64,000 bases of DNA from Phytoactinopolyspora limicola (GCF_011320225.1 NZ_JAAOEN010000001.1:1035652-1099651), one strand, 5' to 3'. Positions 40,685-49,422 are shown, numbered from the stretch's first letter. Translations and numbers: made by a program. The notes: generated from the letters alone by a model not told the origin.

Positions 40685-42295
40685 TCAGATCCAGCTGTCG
40701 AACCACATGAGGTTGCGCCACTGGTCATACGGGATGACCTCACCTACATAGATCGGATAGAAGCGGGCCGCCAGAACGACGAGCACCACCACGTACATGC
40801 CGGCGACAGCGATACCGGCGGCGCGCCGCCCGACCGGGGCGTCGGGTGTTCCGATCAGCCGCCCCAGGGCGTAGGCCACGGCCAGGGCGATGAAGGGTGC
40901 CATCACCGCCGCGTAGAAGGAGAACGTCGTCCGCTCCGGGTAGAGCAGCCACGGGGCCCAGGTGGCCACCATGCCGGCCAGAATCGCACCGGCCCGCCAG
41001 TCGCGGCGCAGCAACCAGTACGCCAGGCAAACGACGAGAGCGAGACAGCCACCCCACCACAACGCGGGGTTGCCCAGGGCGAGAACCGTCTGGCTGCAAC
41101 CGTCGGCGGCGCAGCCCTGCTCGTCCCGGTCCAGGCTCTGGTACTCGAACAACACCGGCCGGCCGAGGTACAGCCAGGTCCAGGCGCTCGACTCGTAGGT
41201 GTGCTCGTTCGTGAGAGTGGTGTGAAAGTTCCAGATGCGATCGTGATAGTGCCACAGGCTGCGTACCCAGTCCGGGAGGAGCCCGGCTAGGCCGTCGGCG
41301 GGCCGGGTGGCCGCCCAGTCTCGCGCCCAGGCATTGCTGGAGGTGATCCAGCCCCACCAGGACACGACGTAGGTGACCACGGCTGATCCCACGATCGTCA
41401 CGAAAGCCACTGGTCCGTCGCGTAGAAGCGAGTTCAGGCTTGGGCTGGTGATGCCGACGGCGCGTCGCGCGCTGATGCCCCAGAGCACGGTCATCAGGCC
41501 GAATACCGCCACTACGTAGATACCGCTCCACTTCGTGGCACAGGCCAGGCCCAGCATGACGCCGGCGGCCAGCCGCCAAGGCCGCCACCCCAGCAGCGGC
41601 CCGTCTCCGAGTGGGTGCCCGGCGTAGGTCCTGGTCCGGGCCCACGTCGCCAACGCCGTACGGCTGTGATCTCGGTCGACGAGTAGGCAGGCGAACGCGG
41701 CCACCACGAACATGGCGAGGATGCCGTCGAGCAAGGCGGTCCGGCTCGTCGCGATCGACAACCCGTCGACGGCGACGAACAACCCGGCCGCGCAGCCGAG
41801 CAAGGTCGAACGGAACAACCGGCTGCCGGCCCGGGCGACGAGAATCACCGTGATCACACCGGCCAGGGCGGAGGCCAGCCGCCACCCGGTGGGCTCCATC
41901 CCCAGGGCATGGATGCCCAGGCCGATGAAGAACTTGCCGGCGGGTGGATGTACCACGAACGACGCCGTGTCCTCGAACAGACCCGACTCCGGGTCGAGTG
42001 GGTCGACCTCTCCACTCATGATCAACTCGTCGGCGTCTTCGGCGAATGTCCGGGCGTAGCCGAAGAGCAGCTGGGCGAGGGCATCCTTGGCGTAGTACGT
42101 CTCGTCGAACATGATGCGCGCCGGCCGGCCCAGTTCGACCAATCGGAGCACAGCGGCGAGGGCGCCAACCAGCAGTGGGCCGACCCAGCCGAGGAGCCGG
42201 TGATGGCGGGTGAACCAGGCTGCCGCCGATCCACCCGGCGACGCGGGTTGGCCCGCTGCTGCCGCACCAGGCGACTCGACGGTGGTCGGGGTCAC
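40685..42295 (-). CDS. Protein O-mannosyltransferase (PMT family)
   Basis: 536 residues from GTG 42293-42295. Polytopic membrane glycosyltransferase (GT39) with the catalytic Asp-Glu in the first extracytoplasmic loop (GRPARIMFDETYYAKDALAQ), then FVVHPPAGKFFIGLGIHALG, and later KWSGIYVVAVFGLMTVLWGI and IWNFHTTLTNEHTYESSAWT typical of the Rv1002c family. It transfers mannose from polyprenyl-phosphate mannose to secreted proteins. Surface proteins in this window, such as the Thr/Ala/Pro-rich wall protein, are plausible acceptors. Divergent from rsmI, a conserved actinobacterial arrangement. Confidence 0.95.
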   Translation of the reverse strand: MTPTTVESPGAAAAGQPASPGGSAAAWFTRHHRLLGWVGPLLVGALAAVLRLVELGRPARIMFDETYYAKDALAQLLFGYARTFAEDADELIMSGEVDPLDPESGLFEDTASFVVHPPAGKFFIGLGIHALGMEPTGWRLASALAGVITVILVARAGSRLFRSTLLGCAAGLFVAVDGLSIATSRTALLDGILAMFVVAAFACLLVDRDHSRTALATWARTRTYAGHPLGDGPLLGWRPWRLAAGVMLGLACATKWSGIYVVAVFGLMTVLWGISARRAVGITSPSLNSLLRDGPVAFVTIVGSAVVTYVVSWWGWITSSNAWARDWAATRPADGLAGLLPDWVRSLWHYHDRIWNFHTTLTNEHTYESSAWTWLYLGRPVLFEYQSLDRDEQGCAADGCSQTVLALGNPALWWGGCLALVVCLAYWLLRRDWRAGAILAGMVATWAPWLLYPERTTFSFYAAVMAPFIALAVAYALGRLIGTPDAPVGRRAAGIAVAGMYVVVLVVLAARFYPIYVGEVIPYDQWRNLMWFDSWI

Positions 42296-42445
42296 CGGGT
42301 CATCCTAAGAGACCACGCCTCTCAGAGGTGGTTGCGAGGTGGGTGGAATGCGGCGCCGGTTGGTGCGTCAGCGCGACCCCTGGTTGCGCCGGGGTTGGGG
42401 CCTACCGGCGTCGCTAGCGGGCGGTGGTGTGACCATGGAGACGTG

Positions 42446-43312
42446 ATGCCAGACGATGAGACCACGCCGGGAGCAGGCCGTCTGGTCCTTGCGGCCACAC
42501 CCATCGGCCAGGTCGACGACGCCTCGCCCCGGCTGGCGCGGGAGCTCGTGGCCGCCGACGTGGTCGCCGCCGAAGACACGCGGCGGCTACGCCGACTGGC
42601 CACGTCGCTCGGCGTCACGCTGCCGGCACGGGTGGTGTCCTACTTCGAGGCGAACGAAGCAGCCCGCACCGATGAGCTGGTGTCGCTGCTGCGTACCGGG
42701 GCCACGGTGGTGCTCGTCACCGACGCTGGTATGCCGGCGGTGTCCGACCCCGGCTACCGGTTGGTCGAGGCGGCGGTGCGGTCCGGTGTCTTGGTGACGT
42801 CGGTGCCCGGACCGTCCGCGGTCGTGACCGCGCTGGCCGTCAGCGGGCTGCCGGTGGCGCGGTTCACGTTCGACGGCTTTCCCCCACGGCGAGCCGGGGA
42901 GCGGGCCAGGTGGCTGGCCGAGTTGTCCGCCGAGCGACGGACCATGGTGTTCTTCGAGTCGCGGCACCGGCTGGCCGGCACACTCGACGCCATGGCGGCC
43001 GCGTTCGGCGTGGATCGCCCGGCCGCGGTGTGTCGCGAGCTCACCAAGGTCCACGAGCAGGTTCGCCGCGGTGGTCTGGGGGAACTGGCCGGCTGGGCGG
43101 AGCAGGAGGGGCCCCTCGGCGAGATCACGATCGTGGTGGGTGGTGCACCCGCGCCGTCGGATGACGGCGGCGGGCTGGAGCGCGGGCTCGAACTCGTCCG
43201 AGAGCGGGTAGCGGCAGGATCGAGCCGCCGGGATGCCGTCGCGGAGGTAGCCCGCGAGCTGGGTGTGTCACGGCGGGAGTTGTACGCCGCCGCCGTCGAC
43301 GATCAACGGTGA
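42446..43312 (+). CDS. rsmI: 16S rRNA (cytidine1402-2'-O)-methyltransferase
   Basis: 288 residues from ATG 42446. TP-methylase fold with LVLAATPIGQVDDASPRLAR, ADVVAAEDTRRLRRLATSLG, VLVTDAGMPAVSDPGYRLVE, VTSVPGPSAVVTALAVSGLP and FDGFPPRRAGERARWLAELS, all RsmI hallmarks. It methylates the ribose of C1402 in the decoding centre using SAM. The common actinobacterial N-variant TPIGQ (for TPIGN) is seen. Its end overlaps the end of the convergent GH20 gene by 10 bases. Confidence 0.94.
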   Translation: MPDDETTPGAGRLVLAATPIGQVDDASPRLARELVAADVVAAEDTRRLRRLATSLGVTLPARVVSYFEANEAARTDELVSLLRTGATVVLVTDAGMPAVSDPGYRLVEAAVRSGVLVTSVPGPSAVVTALAVSGLPVARFTFDGFPPRRAGERARWLAELSAERRTMVFFESRHRLAGTLDAMAAAFGVDRPAAVCRELTKVHEQVRRGGLGELAGWAEQEGPLGEITIVVGGAPAPSDDGGGLERGLELVRERVAAGSSRRDAVAEVARELGVSRRELYAAAVDDQR

Positions 43313-44934
43313 TCGAAGCGGGCGCGGGCACCGGTCCCGCCGCTCTGCCACGGGTGCGGTCCGGCCGGCGGCCGGTAGTTGACCCCCAGCGCGTCGAGCC
43401 GGGTTAGATGGGTGGTGAGCCGTTCGGTGACCGGCTGGGCTCGACGGTTGTCCATGCTGGCCCAGGCCATCTCGGCGACGGCGGCCAACCGTGGGAACGC
43501 GGCGTACTCGACCTCGCGTGGGGTCGGCAGGTACTCGGTCCACAGCTGTGCCTGGACACCCAGGACGGCGCCGGGAGCGCGGTGGCCGGCACCGTCGGTA
43601 CGGTCGTCCGGCGAGGCGGGGACGGGGTCGAATTCAGCGATGGTCTCCAGCGGCAGGTTTCCGTGGATGTGGAGCGGCTCCGCGGGTCCTGGCGACGCGT
43701 AGAAGTCGAGGTAGACAGCCTCTTGTGGGGCGACGATGACGTCGTGTCCGGCAGCGAGCGCCTTCGCGGCGATGCCGAATTCGCGCCACACGCTGATGAC
43801 GGCGTCATCCGGCGCACCACCATCCAAGATCTCGTCCCAGCCGATCACGCGCCGACCATGCTGGCGTAGGTGCTGGGCGAACTGGGCGGTGAACCAGGAC
43901 TGAAGGAACTCGACCCCCGGCAGGCCGAGTTCGTCGGCCCGGGCTCGGGCGGCGGCGCTCTGCTGCCACTCGGTGCGGGGGCATTCGTCGCCGCCGATGT
44001 GGATGAACGGGGAGTCGAAGATGTCGACCACGACGTCGAAGACGTCCCGGGCGAACCGTAGGGCTTCGTCGGTGGGCGCCAGGATCTGCTCGAAGACGCC
44101 GAATGTGGTGGCGACGGGTTGGGTGGTGCCGGTGTTGCCCAACTCGGGGTAGGCGGCCAGGGCCGAGCGCACATGGCCGGGGAGGTCGACCTCAGGGACC
44201 ACGGTGATGTGTCGAGCCCGGGCGTAAGCGACCACCTCTTTGAGGTCAGCGATGGTGTAGTAGCCGCCGTGTGGGGTGCCGTCGAAACCCAGCTGGTCGC
44301 GGGCGTGACCGAGGACGGTCTCCGACCGCCATGCGCCGATCTGGGTCAGCTTGGGCCAGCTTGGCACCTCGAGCCGCCAGCCTTGGTCGTCGGTGAGGTG
44401 TAGATGGAGCACGTTGAGCCGGTGCAGCGCTGCGAGGTCGATCAGCCGGAGCAGGAACTCTTTGGGCTGGAAGTGACGGGCGACGTCCAGCATCAGTCCA
44501 CGCCAGGCGAACCGGGGCTCGTCGTCGATTGTCAGGCAAGGCAAGGTGACCGGTTCGGTGAGGACCGGCGCCGCGCGTAATGCGTCAGCCGGAAGGAGTT
44601 GACGAACGGTCTGCACGGCGCGGGTGGCGCCCGCGGGCTGGGCGGCGTGGATCGTGACGTGGTCTTCGTTGATGGCCAGGTGGTATCGCTCGGCGGCGGT
44701 GGAGGGGAAGGCGTCTGTCGTCTCACCGTCGACGAGCACGGTGATGGCCGGTGCGCCGGCGGCGTCGGGCACCACCGGCATGGCGTGGCCGGTGGCGGTG
44801 TGCAACACATCGTGCAGCAGCCACGCCGAGGCCAGGGCTGGGCCCGTGGCGACGATGACGGTGGTGGGCCCCAGGAGAAACGAGCCCTGACGTTCGGAGA
44901 CGGACAGCGGCAGCGGGATCAGCTCGACAGGCAC
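43303..44934 (-). CDS. Beta-N-acetylhexosaminidase, GH20
   Basis: 543 residues if started at GTG 44932-44934, which places the typical GH20 N-terminus (PVELIPLPLSVSERQGSFLL) at the start; GTG 44982 would add 16 residues. TATCGT six bases before the GTG may be the -10 box of a leaderless message. GH20b domain first, then the catalytic barrel: FAWRGLMLDVARHF, LHLHLTDDQGWRLEVPSW, VVPEVDLPGHVRSALAAYPE, the catalytic HIGGDECPRTEW, and VIGWDEILDGG. No signal peptide, so it probably releases GlcNAc from imported chito-oligomers in the cytosol. A CTAGACCAGT stretch at 44957-44966 resembles one half of a DasR site. Confidence 0.92.
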   Translation of the reverse strand: MPVELIPLPLSVSERQGSFLLGPTTVIVATGPALASAWLLHDVLHTATGHAMPVVPDAAGAPAITVLVDGETTDAFPSTAAERYHLAINEDHVTIHAAQPAGATRAVQTVRQLLPADALRAAPVLTEPVTLPCLTIDDEPRFAWRGLMLDVARHFQPKEFLLRLIDLAALHRLNVLHLHLTDDQGWRLEVPSWPKLTQIGAWRSETVLGHARDQLGFDGTPHGGYYTIADLKEVVAYARARHITVVPEVDLPGHVRSALAAYPELGNTGTTQPVATTFGVFEQILAPTDEALRFARDVFDVVVDIFDSPFIHIGGDECPRTEWQQSAAARARADELGLPGVEFLQSWFTAQFAQHLRQHGRRVIGWDEILDGGAPDDAVISVWREFGIAAKALAAGHDVIVAPQEAVYLDFYASPGPAEPLHIHGNLPLETIAEFDPVPASPDDRTDGAGHRAPGAVLGVQAQLWTEYLPTPREVEYAAFPRLAAVAEMAWASMDNRRAQPVTERLTTHLTRLDALGVNYRPPAGPHPWQSGGTGARARFDHR

Positions 44935-45012
44935 CGATTGACGATACCAAGGGAACCTAGACCAGTTGTATAGCTGAAGCACACTTTCGTAGCACCAATC
45001 CCAGATTGCTTC

Positions 45013-45027
45013 TAGGAATCATTATCA
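45013..45027. promoter_or_regulatory. Zur/Fur-like box before the AztD-like gene
   Basis: TAGGAATCATTATCA matches TGATAATnATTATCA at 11 of 14 defined positions and shares the AAT-C-ATT centre with the box at 23383-23397. It stands in an AT-rich stretch between the divergent hexosaminidase and the zinc-chaperone-like lipoprotein, about 70 bases before its ATG. Zur control is inferred. Confidence 0.55.
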
Positions 45028-45095
45028 TTTATGGTTTCATGGCAAACCAATCCGTGACACGACGGTCACGACCTCGAACGGAAAGAAGAGTGTCC

Positions 45096-46430
45096 ATGAG
45101 ACTGCGAGGAACTGCTCCGGCGCTGCTGGGCATCGTGTTGCTCGTTGCCGCTTGTGGTGGTGACGACGGCGATGCGGCCGACGTCGTGCCTGACGACGCG
45201 GCGCCCGCGGCCGGTGAGGACGATCACGACCACGACGATGACGATGACCACGACGACCACGATCACGACGATGACCACGACGACGCCGGCGGCCTGGGGG
45301 CCGTCGAGGTGAACGCCGCGGCGTACCGACTCCTCGTCGCCGACGGCGAGGCCGGGCAGGTGACCGTTCTCGACACCGACACCGGAGAGGTCCTCGACAC
45401 TATCGAGATCCCGGCGCCGCAGGACGCCCCCACCATGCTGGCGACGAGTGACGACGGACGGTACGGCTTCGCCGTGATGTATGACCGCGACGCCGTACAG
45501 GTCATCGACTCCGGGGTGTGGACAGTCGATCACGGGGATCACTCCCACTACTACGTGGCCCCACCCGCGTCCCTGGCCTTACACGAGGGTGACAGCCCGG
45601 CGCACGTCGTCGCCCATGACGATTACACCGCTATCTTCTTCGATGGCGACGGCCAATACCGGATGCTCACCGCGGCCGATCTCGCCCAACGTGCCGAGGG
45701 TGAACTGCTCGACGCCGACGCCCCGCATCATGGGGTCGCCGTACCGTGGGACGAGGGTAGCGCGATCGTCTCCGAGTACGGTGACACCGAACCAGACCAG
45801 AGCACACTTCCACCTGAGGTGGTGGTCCGTGACGCCGAAGGTGAGGTGGTGGAGTCCGGCTTCCCCGAGTGCCCCGAACTACATGGTGAGGCATCGGCCG
45901 GGCACACGGTGGCATTCGCCTGCGCCGATGGCATCCTCGTCCTGGAGGAACATGGCGACCACTTCGACGGCCACAAGCTGGACTACCCCGATGGTGACGG
46001 CCGAAGCGGCACTCTGCGCGGCGCGGCCGGCCTGGAGGTCCTCGTCGGCAATTACGACGAAGACACCATGCTCGTGATCGAGCCCGAGGAACACACCGTC
46101 ACTCCGCTGGAACTGCCCGCGTCCTTCAGCACATTCGCCGTCACCGCACACGGCGACGGAAGCCTGTTGGGTGTGTCCGCCGACGGTTCGTTACACGTGG
46201 TGGACCTAGAAGCCGGTTCGGCCACCTCGATCGACGGCGTCGTTGCGGAGTACTCCGCCGACGCCACCTGGACCGACCCGACGCCGCAGCTCGCCGTAGG
46301 GCCTGACGCATTGGTCTATGTGAGTGACCCGGGGGCTGGTCAGGTGCACGAGGTCGATCTCGACGCCGGTTCGGTGGTGCGGAGCTTCGACGTCGAAGGT
46401 ATGCCGTTCCACGTCGCCGTCGCGGGCTGA
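45096..46430 (+). CDS. AztD-like zinc metallochaperone lipoprotein
   Basis: 444 residues from ATG 45096. Lipobox LLVAACGGD (Cys 20). Residues about 40-70 are an extreme His/Asp run (EDDHDHDDDDDHDDHDHDDD), a likely flexible zinc-collecting arm. The rest is a beta-propeller-like fold (YRLLVADGEAGQVTVLDTDT, TMLATSDDGRYGFAVMYDRD, VDHGDHSHYYVAPPASLALH, FFDGDGQYRMLTAADLAQRA), matching AztD, the periplasmic zinc chaperone that loads AztC of the AztABCD importer. No aztABC genes adjoin it here; the nearest zinc-type transporter is the anchored-repeat system at 27-31 kb. A Zur-like box lies upstream. Confidence 0.88.
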   Translation: MRLRGTAPALLGIVLLVAACGGDDGDAADVVPDDAAPAAGEDDHDHDDDDDHDDHDHDDDHDDAGGLGAVEVNAAAYRLLVADGEAGQVTVLDTDTGEVLDTIEIPAPQDAPTMLATSDDGRYGFAVMYDRDAVQVIDSGVWTVDHGDHSHYYVAPPASLALHEGDSPAHVVAHDDYTAIFFDGDGQYRMLTAADLAQRAEGELLDADAPHHGVAVPWDEGSAIVSEYGDTEPDQSTLPPEVVVRDAEGEVVESGFPECPELHGEASAGHTVAFACADGILVLEEHGDHFDGHKLDYPDGDGRSGTLRGAAGLEVLVGNYDEDTMLVIEPEEHTVTPLELPASFSTFAVTAHGDGSLLGVSADGSLHVVDLEAGSATSIDGVVAEYSADATWTDPTPQLAVGPDALVYVSDPGAGQVHEVDLDAGSVVRSFDVEGMPFHVAVAG

Positions 46431-46434
46431 TCCG

Positions 46435-46519
46435 GCGCACGAGACTAGTTTCCGCGCACGAGACTAGTTTCCGCGCACGAGGCTAGTCCCCGTGCGCGAG
46501 GCTAGTCCCCGTGCGCGAC
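46435..46519. repeat. Four tandem 19-bp units with CTAG cores
   Basis: Units at 46435-46453, 46454-46472, 46473-46491 and 46492-46510, with a partial fifth to 46519, follow GCGCACGAGACTAGTTTCC with drift toward GTGCGCGAGGCTAGTCCCC in later copies. They begin just after the AztD-like stop and end before the terminator hairpin. CTAG is rare in GC-rich genomes, so four spaced copies are notable. Confidence 0.85.
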
Positions 46520-46536
46520 ATAGCCGAGTCGAACGA

Positions 46537-46582
46537 CGAACCGGCCTTCCACCCGCGTCCAGGCGGGTAGAAGGCCGGTTCG
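46537..46582. terminator. Strong bidirectional terminator hairpin
   Basis: CGAACCGGCCTTC at 46537-46549 pairs exactly with GAAGGCCGGTTCG at 46570-46582, and the loop carries a second stem (ACCCGC with GCGGGT). Located between the convergent AztD-like gene and the Cys/Trp-repeat secreted protein gene, so it can stop transcription from both sides. Confidence 0.8.
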
Positions 46583-46644
46583 TTGGCGTTGACCGTCATC
46601 CGGTCGTGGTGCCTCGTCGGCACCGTCCGGACGGCACTATCGAA

Positions 46645-47352
46645 TCAGCTGTTGCAGGCCTCGTAGAAGGCGGTCTGGCCCTCCGTGAGGAAGTTGAGCG
46701 GGCCCTGCCACAGCCACGGCAGCACACAGGCGTTGTTCAGGATGCCATCCTGACCCTCCAGCTCCAGGCTGGTGGTCACCTCGTTGCCGAACCCGCTGAG
46801 CACACTCTCGTCCAGAATGACCTCATGGGAGGTGGCCTCGCCGGTGAGGAACGGCTCGAAGGCGCTCTCGTCGAGCATCTCGGAGTCGATCATGTACTGG
46901 ATGGTCATGTACTGCATGAGGGCGTTGGAGAAGACGTCGATGGTCTCCGTGCTGTTGCACGCCTCGTAGTGTGCGTCCTGGCCGCTGGTCAGCAGGTTCA
47001 ACGGACCCTGCCACAGCCATGGGGCGACGCACAGGTTGTTGAGAATGTTGATGCCGTCACCGGAAACGGTGCTGGCGCCGTTGCACGCCGAGTAGTAGCC
47101 GGTCTGGCCCTCGGTCAGCACGTTGAACGGACCCGGCCAGAACCACGGCAGCAGACAGAGGTCGTTGCCGATGTTCAGGTCCGGAAGGTCGAGCAGTCCG
47201 TCGAGGTCCGCCATCTCCGGAGTTGCGTCGGCGACCGCGGGCGCCTCCACCGGAGCTGCGTCCGGCGTCGCGGCCGCTGCACCGGCGAAGCCAAACGTGG
47301 CCGCGATGGCGATGCCGGCGACCAGGGCACCGCGGAGAGTCTTCGTGAGCAC
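46645..47352 (-). CDS. Secreted protein with three Cys/Trp-rich repeats, function unknown
   Basis: 235 residues from GTG 47350-47352, with AAGGAGA five bases upstream. Signal peptide (LRGALVAGIAIAATFGFAGA, cleavage near AAAA-TPDA). Three copies of a roughly 29-residue unit occur: two close together in the middle (NDLCLLPWFWPGPFNVLTEG and NNLCVAPWLWQGPLNLLTSG, each followed by GQ-x-x-x-Y-x-ACN) and one at the very C-terminus (NNACVLPWLWQGPLNFLTEG). The consensus is N-[ND]-x-C-x-x-P-W-x-W-x-G-P-x-N-x-L-T-x-G-Q-x-x-x-Y-x-A-C-N. Two Cys per unit suggest one disulfide loop each. I do not recognise the family; two cysteines around hydrophobic residues recall chaplins only loosely. Divergent from another secreted protein. 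Confidence 0.8.
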   Translation of the reverse strand: MLTKTLRGALVAGIAIAATFGFAGAAAATPDAAPVEAPAVADATPEMADLDGLLDLPDLNIGNDLCLLPWFWPGPFNVLTEGQTGYYSACNGASTVSGDGINILNNLCVAPWLWQGPLNLLTSGQDAHYEACNSTETIDVFSNALMQYMTIQYMIDSEMLDESAFEPFLTGEATSHEVILDESVLSGFGNEVTTSLELEGQDGILNNACVLPWLWQGPLNFLTEGQTAFYEACNS

Positions 47353-47880
47353 AGTGTCTCCTTGTTCTGCGAGGGGTAGCTTGGCACTCTTGGGCGCCAG
47401 GTACGGCACCCGAGGGTCATGGTTCACACGTGAATTAGCCAATGTCAAGTATGCAGTAAATCTCGGTAATTTCTCCGCGACCTCGCCCATGAATTTCTAT
47501 GGGACGACGCTGAATGTGAGGCGGGCCAGCGTCGTTAGTAGCTTTATGTACCATAAATCAGGACATCTGGACTGTGGGGTAAATGGTCAGGTGTGCCGGG
47601 TATCTTCCGTGGTTGGCTGAACCTGAGTGATGCCATCGTGATCAGCTGCGATTCTCGTATCATGCGTTTGGCCGATGGGTGCTCGGGTGTCTTCCTGAGG
47701 GCGAGTTCGGGTGGGGGCAAATGTGGAGGGGTGTGTCATGTGTCGTTTGTTGACACGACTATTAATCCGTGGATAACGTCCAGTCAGTGCCTGCTCGAAA
47801 TGCAATTGGTGGTAGCTCGGCGTTGTTTCAATCGAGCAGTGCCGCCGAGCGTCGTATACGTCCTTAAGGGGCCATGTTCA
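47353..47880. other. Long AT-rich intergenic region between two secreted-protein genes
   Basis: 528 bases with clearly lower GC than the surroundings. It contains the promoter at 47750-47777, a GTGTCA/TGACAC inverted repeat overlapping its -35 box (about 47732-47755), and several AT-rich stretches near 47440-47560 where the promoter of the minus-strand gene should lie. An open frame reading through from 47593 into the plus-strand gene lacks protein-like composition. No gene or RNA recognised. Confidence 0.6.
47750..47777 (+). promoter_or_regulatory. Probable promoter of the secreted protein at 47881
   Basis: TTGACA (47750-47755) and GATAAC (47772-47777) are 16 bases apart. The start would be near 47784, leaving a leader of about 97 bases. 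The -35 box lies in a GTGTCA-N12-TGACAC inverted repeat, a possible operator. Confidence 0.5.
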
Positions 47881-49110
47881 ATGAGTGAGTTCTCCCGTGG
47901 TGTACGTCCGGCCCGTCGGGCTCTCGTCGTCGCCGCATGCGGAACCGCAGTGGCGCTGACGGTGGGTGCCTTCGGTCTGCCGGCGCACGCCGCCGAGCCC
48001 GACCACCCCGGTGAGTTCAAGATCACCACCGATGGTTACTACGGCTCTGTCCGGCTCGACTTCGCCGGTGGGGTACCGCTGGTTGGTGCTATCCCTGACG
48101 TCAAAGGTGATCTCACCGTCGGTGTGGTGCGGAACGATGTCGACTCCGCCGGCCTCGCCGGCGAGGCCGATGACGTCTACTCCCGTTCGTTCGGTAGCCT
48201 CGTGGGTGCCGACCTTCTCGGTGTCGACCTCCCGCTCGATCTCTATGCCGTCAAGCAGGTCGCGCTGCCCGAGGAGGCCGAACCTAACACCTACGGCATC
48301 CACGACCTCCGGATTCCGCTAGCCGGCAATCTCCGCGCCATCTCCGGTGAGGCGAAGGCCAACTGGAACGACGACGTCCTCGGGCACGGCCAGCCTGGTG
48401 GTGTGCTGACGTCGCTCTACTCCGGAGTGGGGCAGCTGGACCTGGTCGACTTCGGTGATCTTGGCCTGCTGGACGGAATGTTCGCCAGCATGGTGCCGGT
48501 CGAGCTTCCGGTGGCGTCGGGGCCTTTGATCAGCACCGGTGACGGCCAGTTGCTGCAGGAAACCGGGGTGTTCGGCAAGGCGGACGGCAGTCAGGGGGCC
48601 TACGTCGAGGTAAGCGGCCGCTTCGCCGACCTCAACCTGGCCGGTGGAGCCGCGAATGGCGGCGTCACCATCGGGTTCGCGGCGGCGTCCGACACTGAGA
48701 CACCCAACGCGTGGGGACGGCTGGAGGTCACCGGCGAGCCGGGCGGCGCGTCGTTCGACTACGAGCTGCCGGCTCTCGAGTTGTGGGTCGGGGACGAGGA
48801 GCAGGGCATCGCGATCGAGCCCGGCTTCGACCAGACCTTCGAGGTGCTGCCCGGCGTGAGCGTCAACGTCAACTTCGCTGACTACCGCACCGATGACACC
48901 GTGCTGGCCGAAGATGGCACCTTCGCCGCGGCTTCCGGTGGCGGGCTGGCGGTGCGGGTCGACGTTTCTGTCCCGGCACCGTTGGTCGGGGAGGTCGACC
49001 TCGGCACCGCCGAGATCGGTCTGCTGAGCTTCCCCGAGGTGAGTGTCGAGGTTCCCGCTGGCGGTCTGTATGCCGATGGCGACGACCTTCCAGAGCTGCA
49101 TGTGAGGTAA
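47881..49110 (+). CDS. Secreted protein of unknown function
   Basis: 409 residues from ATG 47881, with AAGGGG about 11 bases upstream. Signal peptide: RRALVVAACGTAVALTVGAF with cleavage expected after AHA (LPAHA-AEPDH). The mature part is acidic, Gly/Leu/Val-rich and lacks Cys. It looks all-beta: PGEFKITTDGYYGSVRLDFA, GDLTVGVVRNDVDSAGLAGE, YVEVSGRFADLNLAGGAANG, VSVNVNFADYRTDDTVLAED. No membrane helix, lipobox or sorting signal, so it should be released or loosely wall-bound. Family not recognised. Ends before a strong terminator. Confidence 0.75.
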   Translation: MSEFSRGVRPARRALVVAACGTAVALTVGAFGLPAHAAEPDHPGEFKITTDGYYGSVRLDFAGGVPLVGAIPDVKGDLTVGVVRNDVDSAGLAGEADDVYSRSFGSLVGADLLGVDLPLDLYAVKQVALPEEAEPNTYGIHDLRIPLAGNLRAISGEAKANWNDDVLGHGQPGGVLTSLYSGVGQLDLVDFGDLGLLDGMFASMVPVELPVASGPLISTGDGQLLQETGVFGKADGSQGAYVEVSGRFADLNLAGGAANGGVTIGFAAASDTETPNAWGRLEVTGEPGGASFDYELPALELWVGDEEQGIAIEPGFDQTFEVLPGVSVNVNFADYRTDDTVLAEDGTFAAASGGGLAVRVDVSVPAPLVGEVDLGTAEIGLLSFPEVSVEVPAGGLYADGDDLPELHVR

Positions 49111-49293
49111 ACCCAGCAGGCAGGGCGCGATCGTTCCGAGTTCGGTTCGCAAGAGCTGGCCCAGGAACGGTTCACGGGGGCGCCCGCGGCACGGAGGGGT
49201 CTCCCCAAACGGCTCGGCGATTCGCCGCCGGTCCGTTTCTCGCCTCCGAGTCGACGGGGGTGCTGCGGAGTTTCATGCTCCGGGCGCCGGTTC

Positions 49294-49346
49294 GAGGACC
49301 CGTGGGTTGATACCGCAACGGTGTCAACCCACGGGTCCTCTTTGTT
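49294..49346 (+). terminator. Rho-independent terminator
   Basis: A perfect 17-base stem (49294-49310 with 49324-49340) closes a 13-base loop and is followed by TTTGTT. This is the clearest intrinsic terminator in the window. It lies between the secreted-protein gene and the convergent disA, about 180 bases after the former's stop. Confidence 0.88.
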
Positions 49347-49422
49347 CGTCGGGTGTGGCACAGCTGGTACCACCACCCCGTCATGGCGTGTCCCCGGCAA
49401 CGATCACCGGGGATAGGTGGGG

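Noticed and set aside
44951-44966. DasR-responsive element before the GH20 gene
   Set aside because: Only the right half (CTAGACCAGT) matches the consensus ACTGGTCTAGACCAGT; the left half does not match at all, so it is kept only as a remark.
47593-47880. N-terminal extension of the secreted protein at 47881
   Set aside because: The frame is open, but it crosses an AT-rich promoter region and would bury the signal peptide. ATG 47881 puts the signal peptide at the N-terminus.
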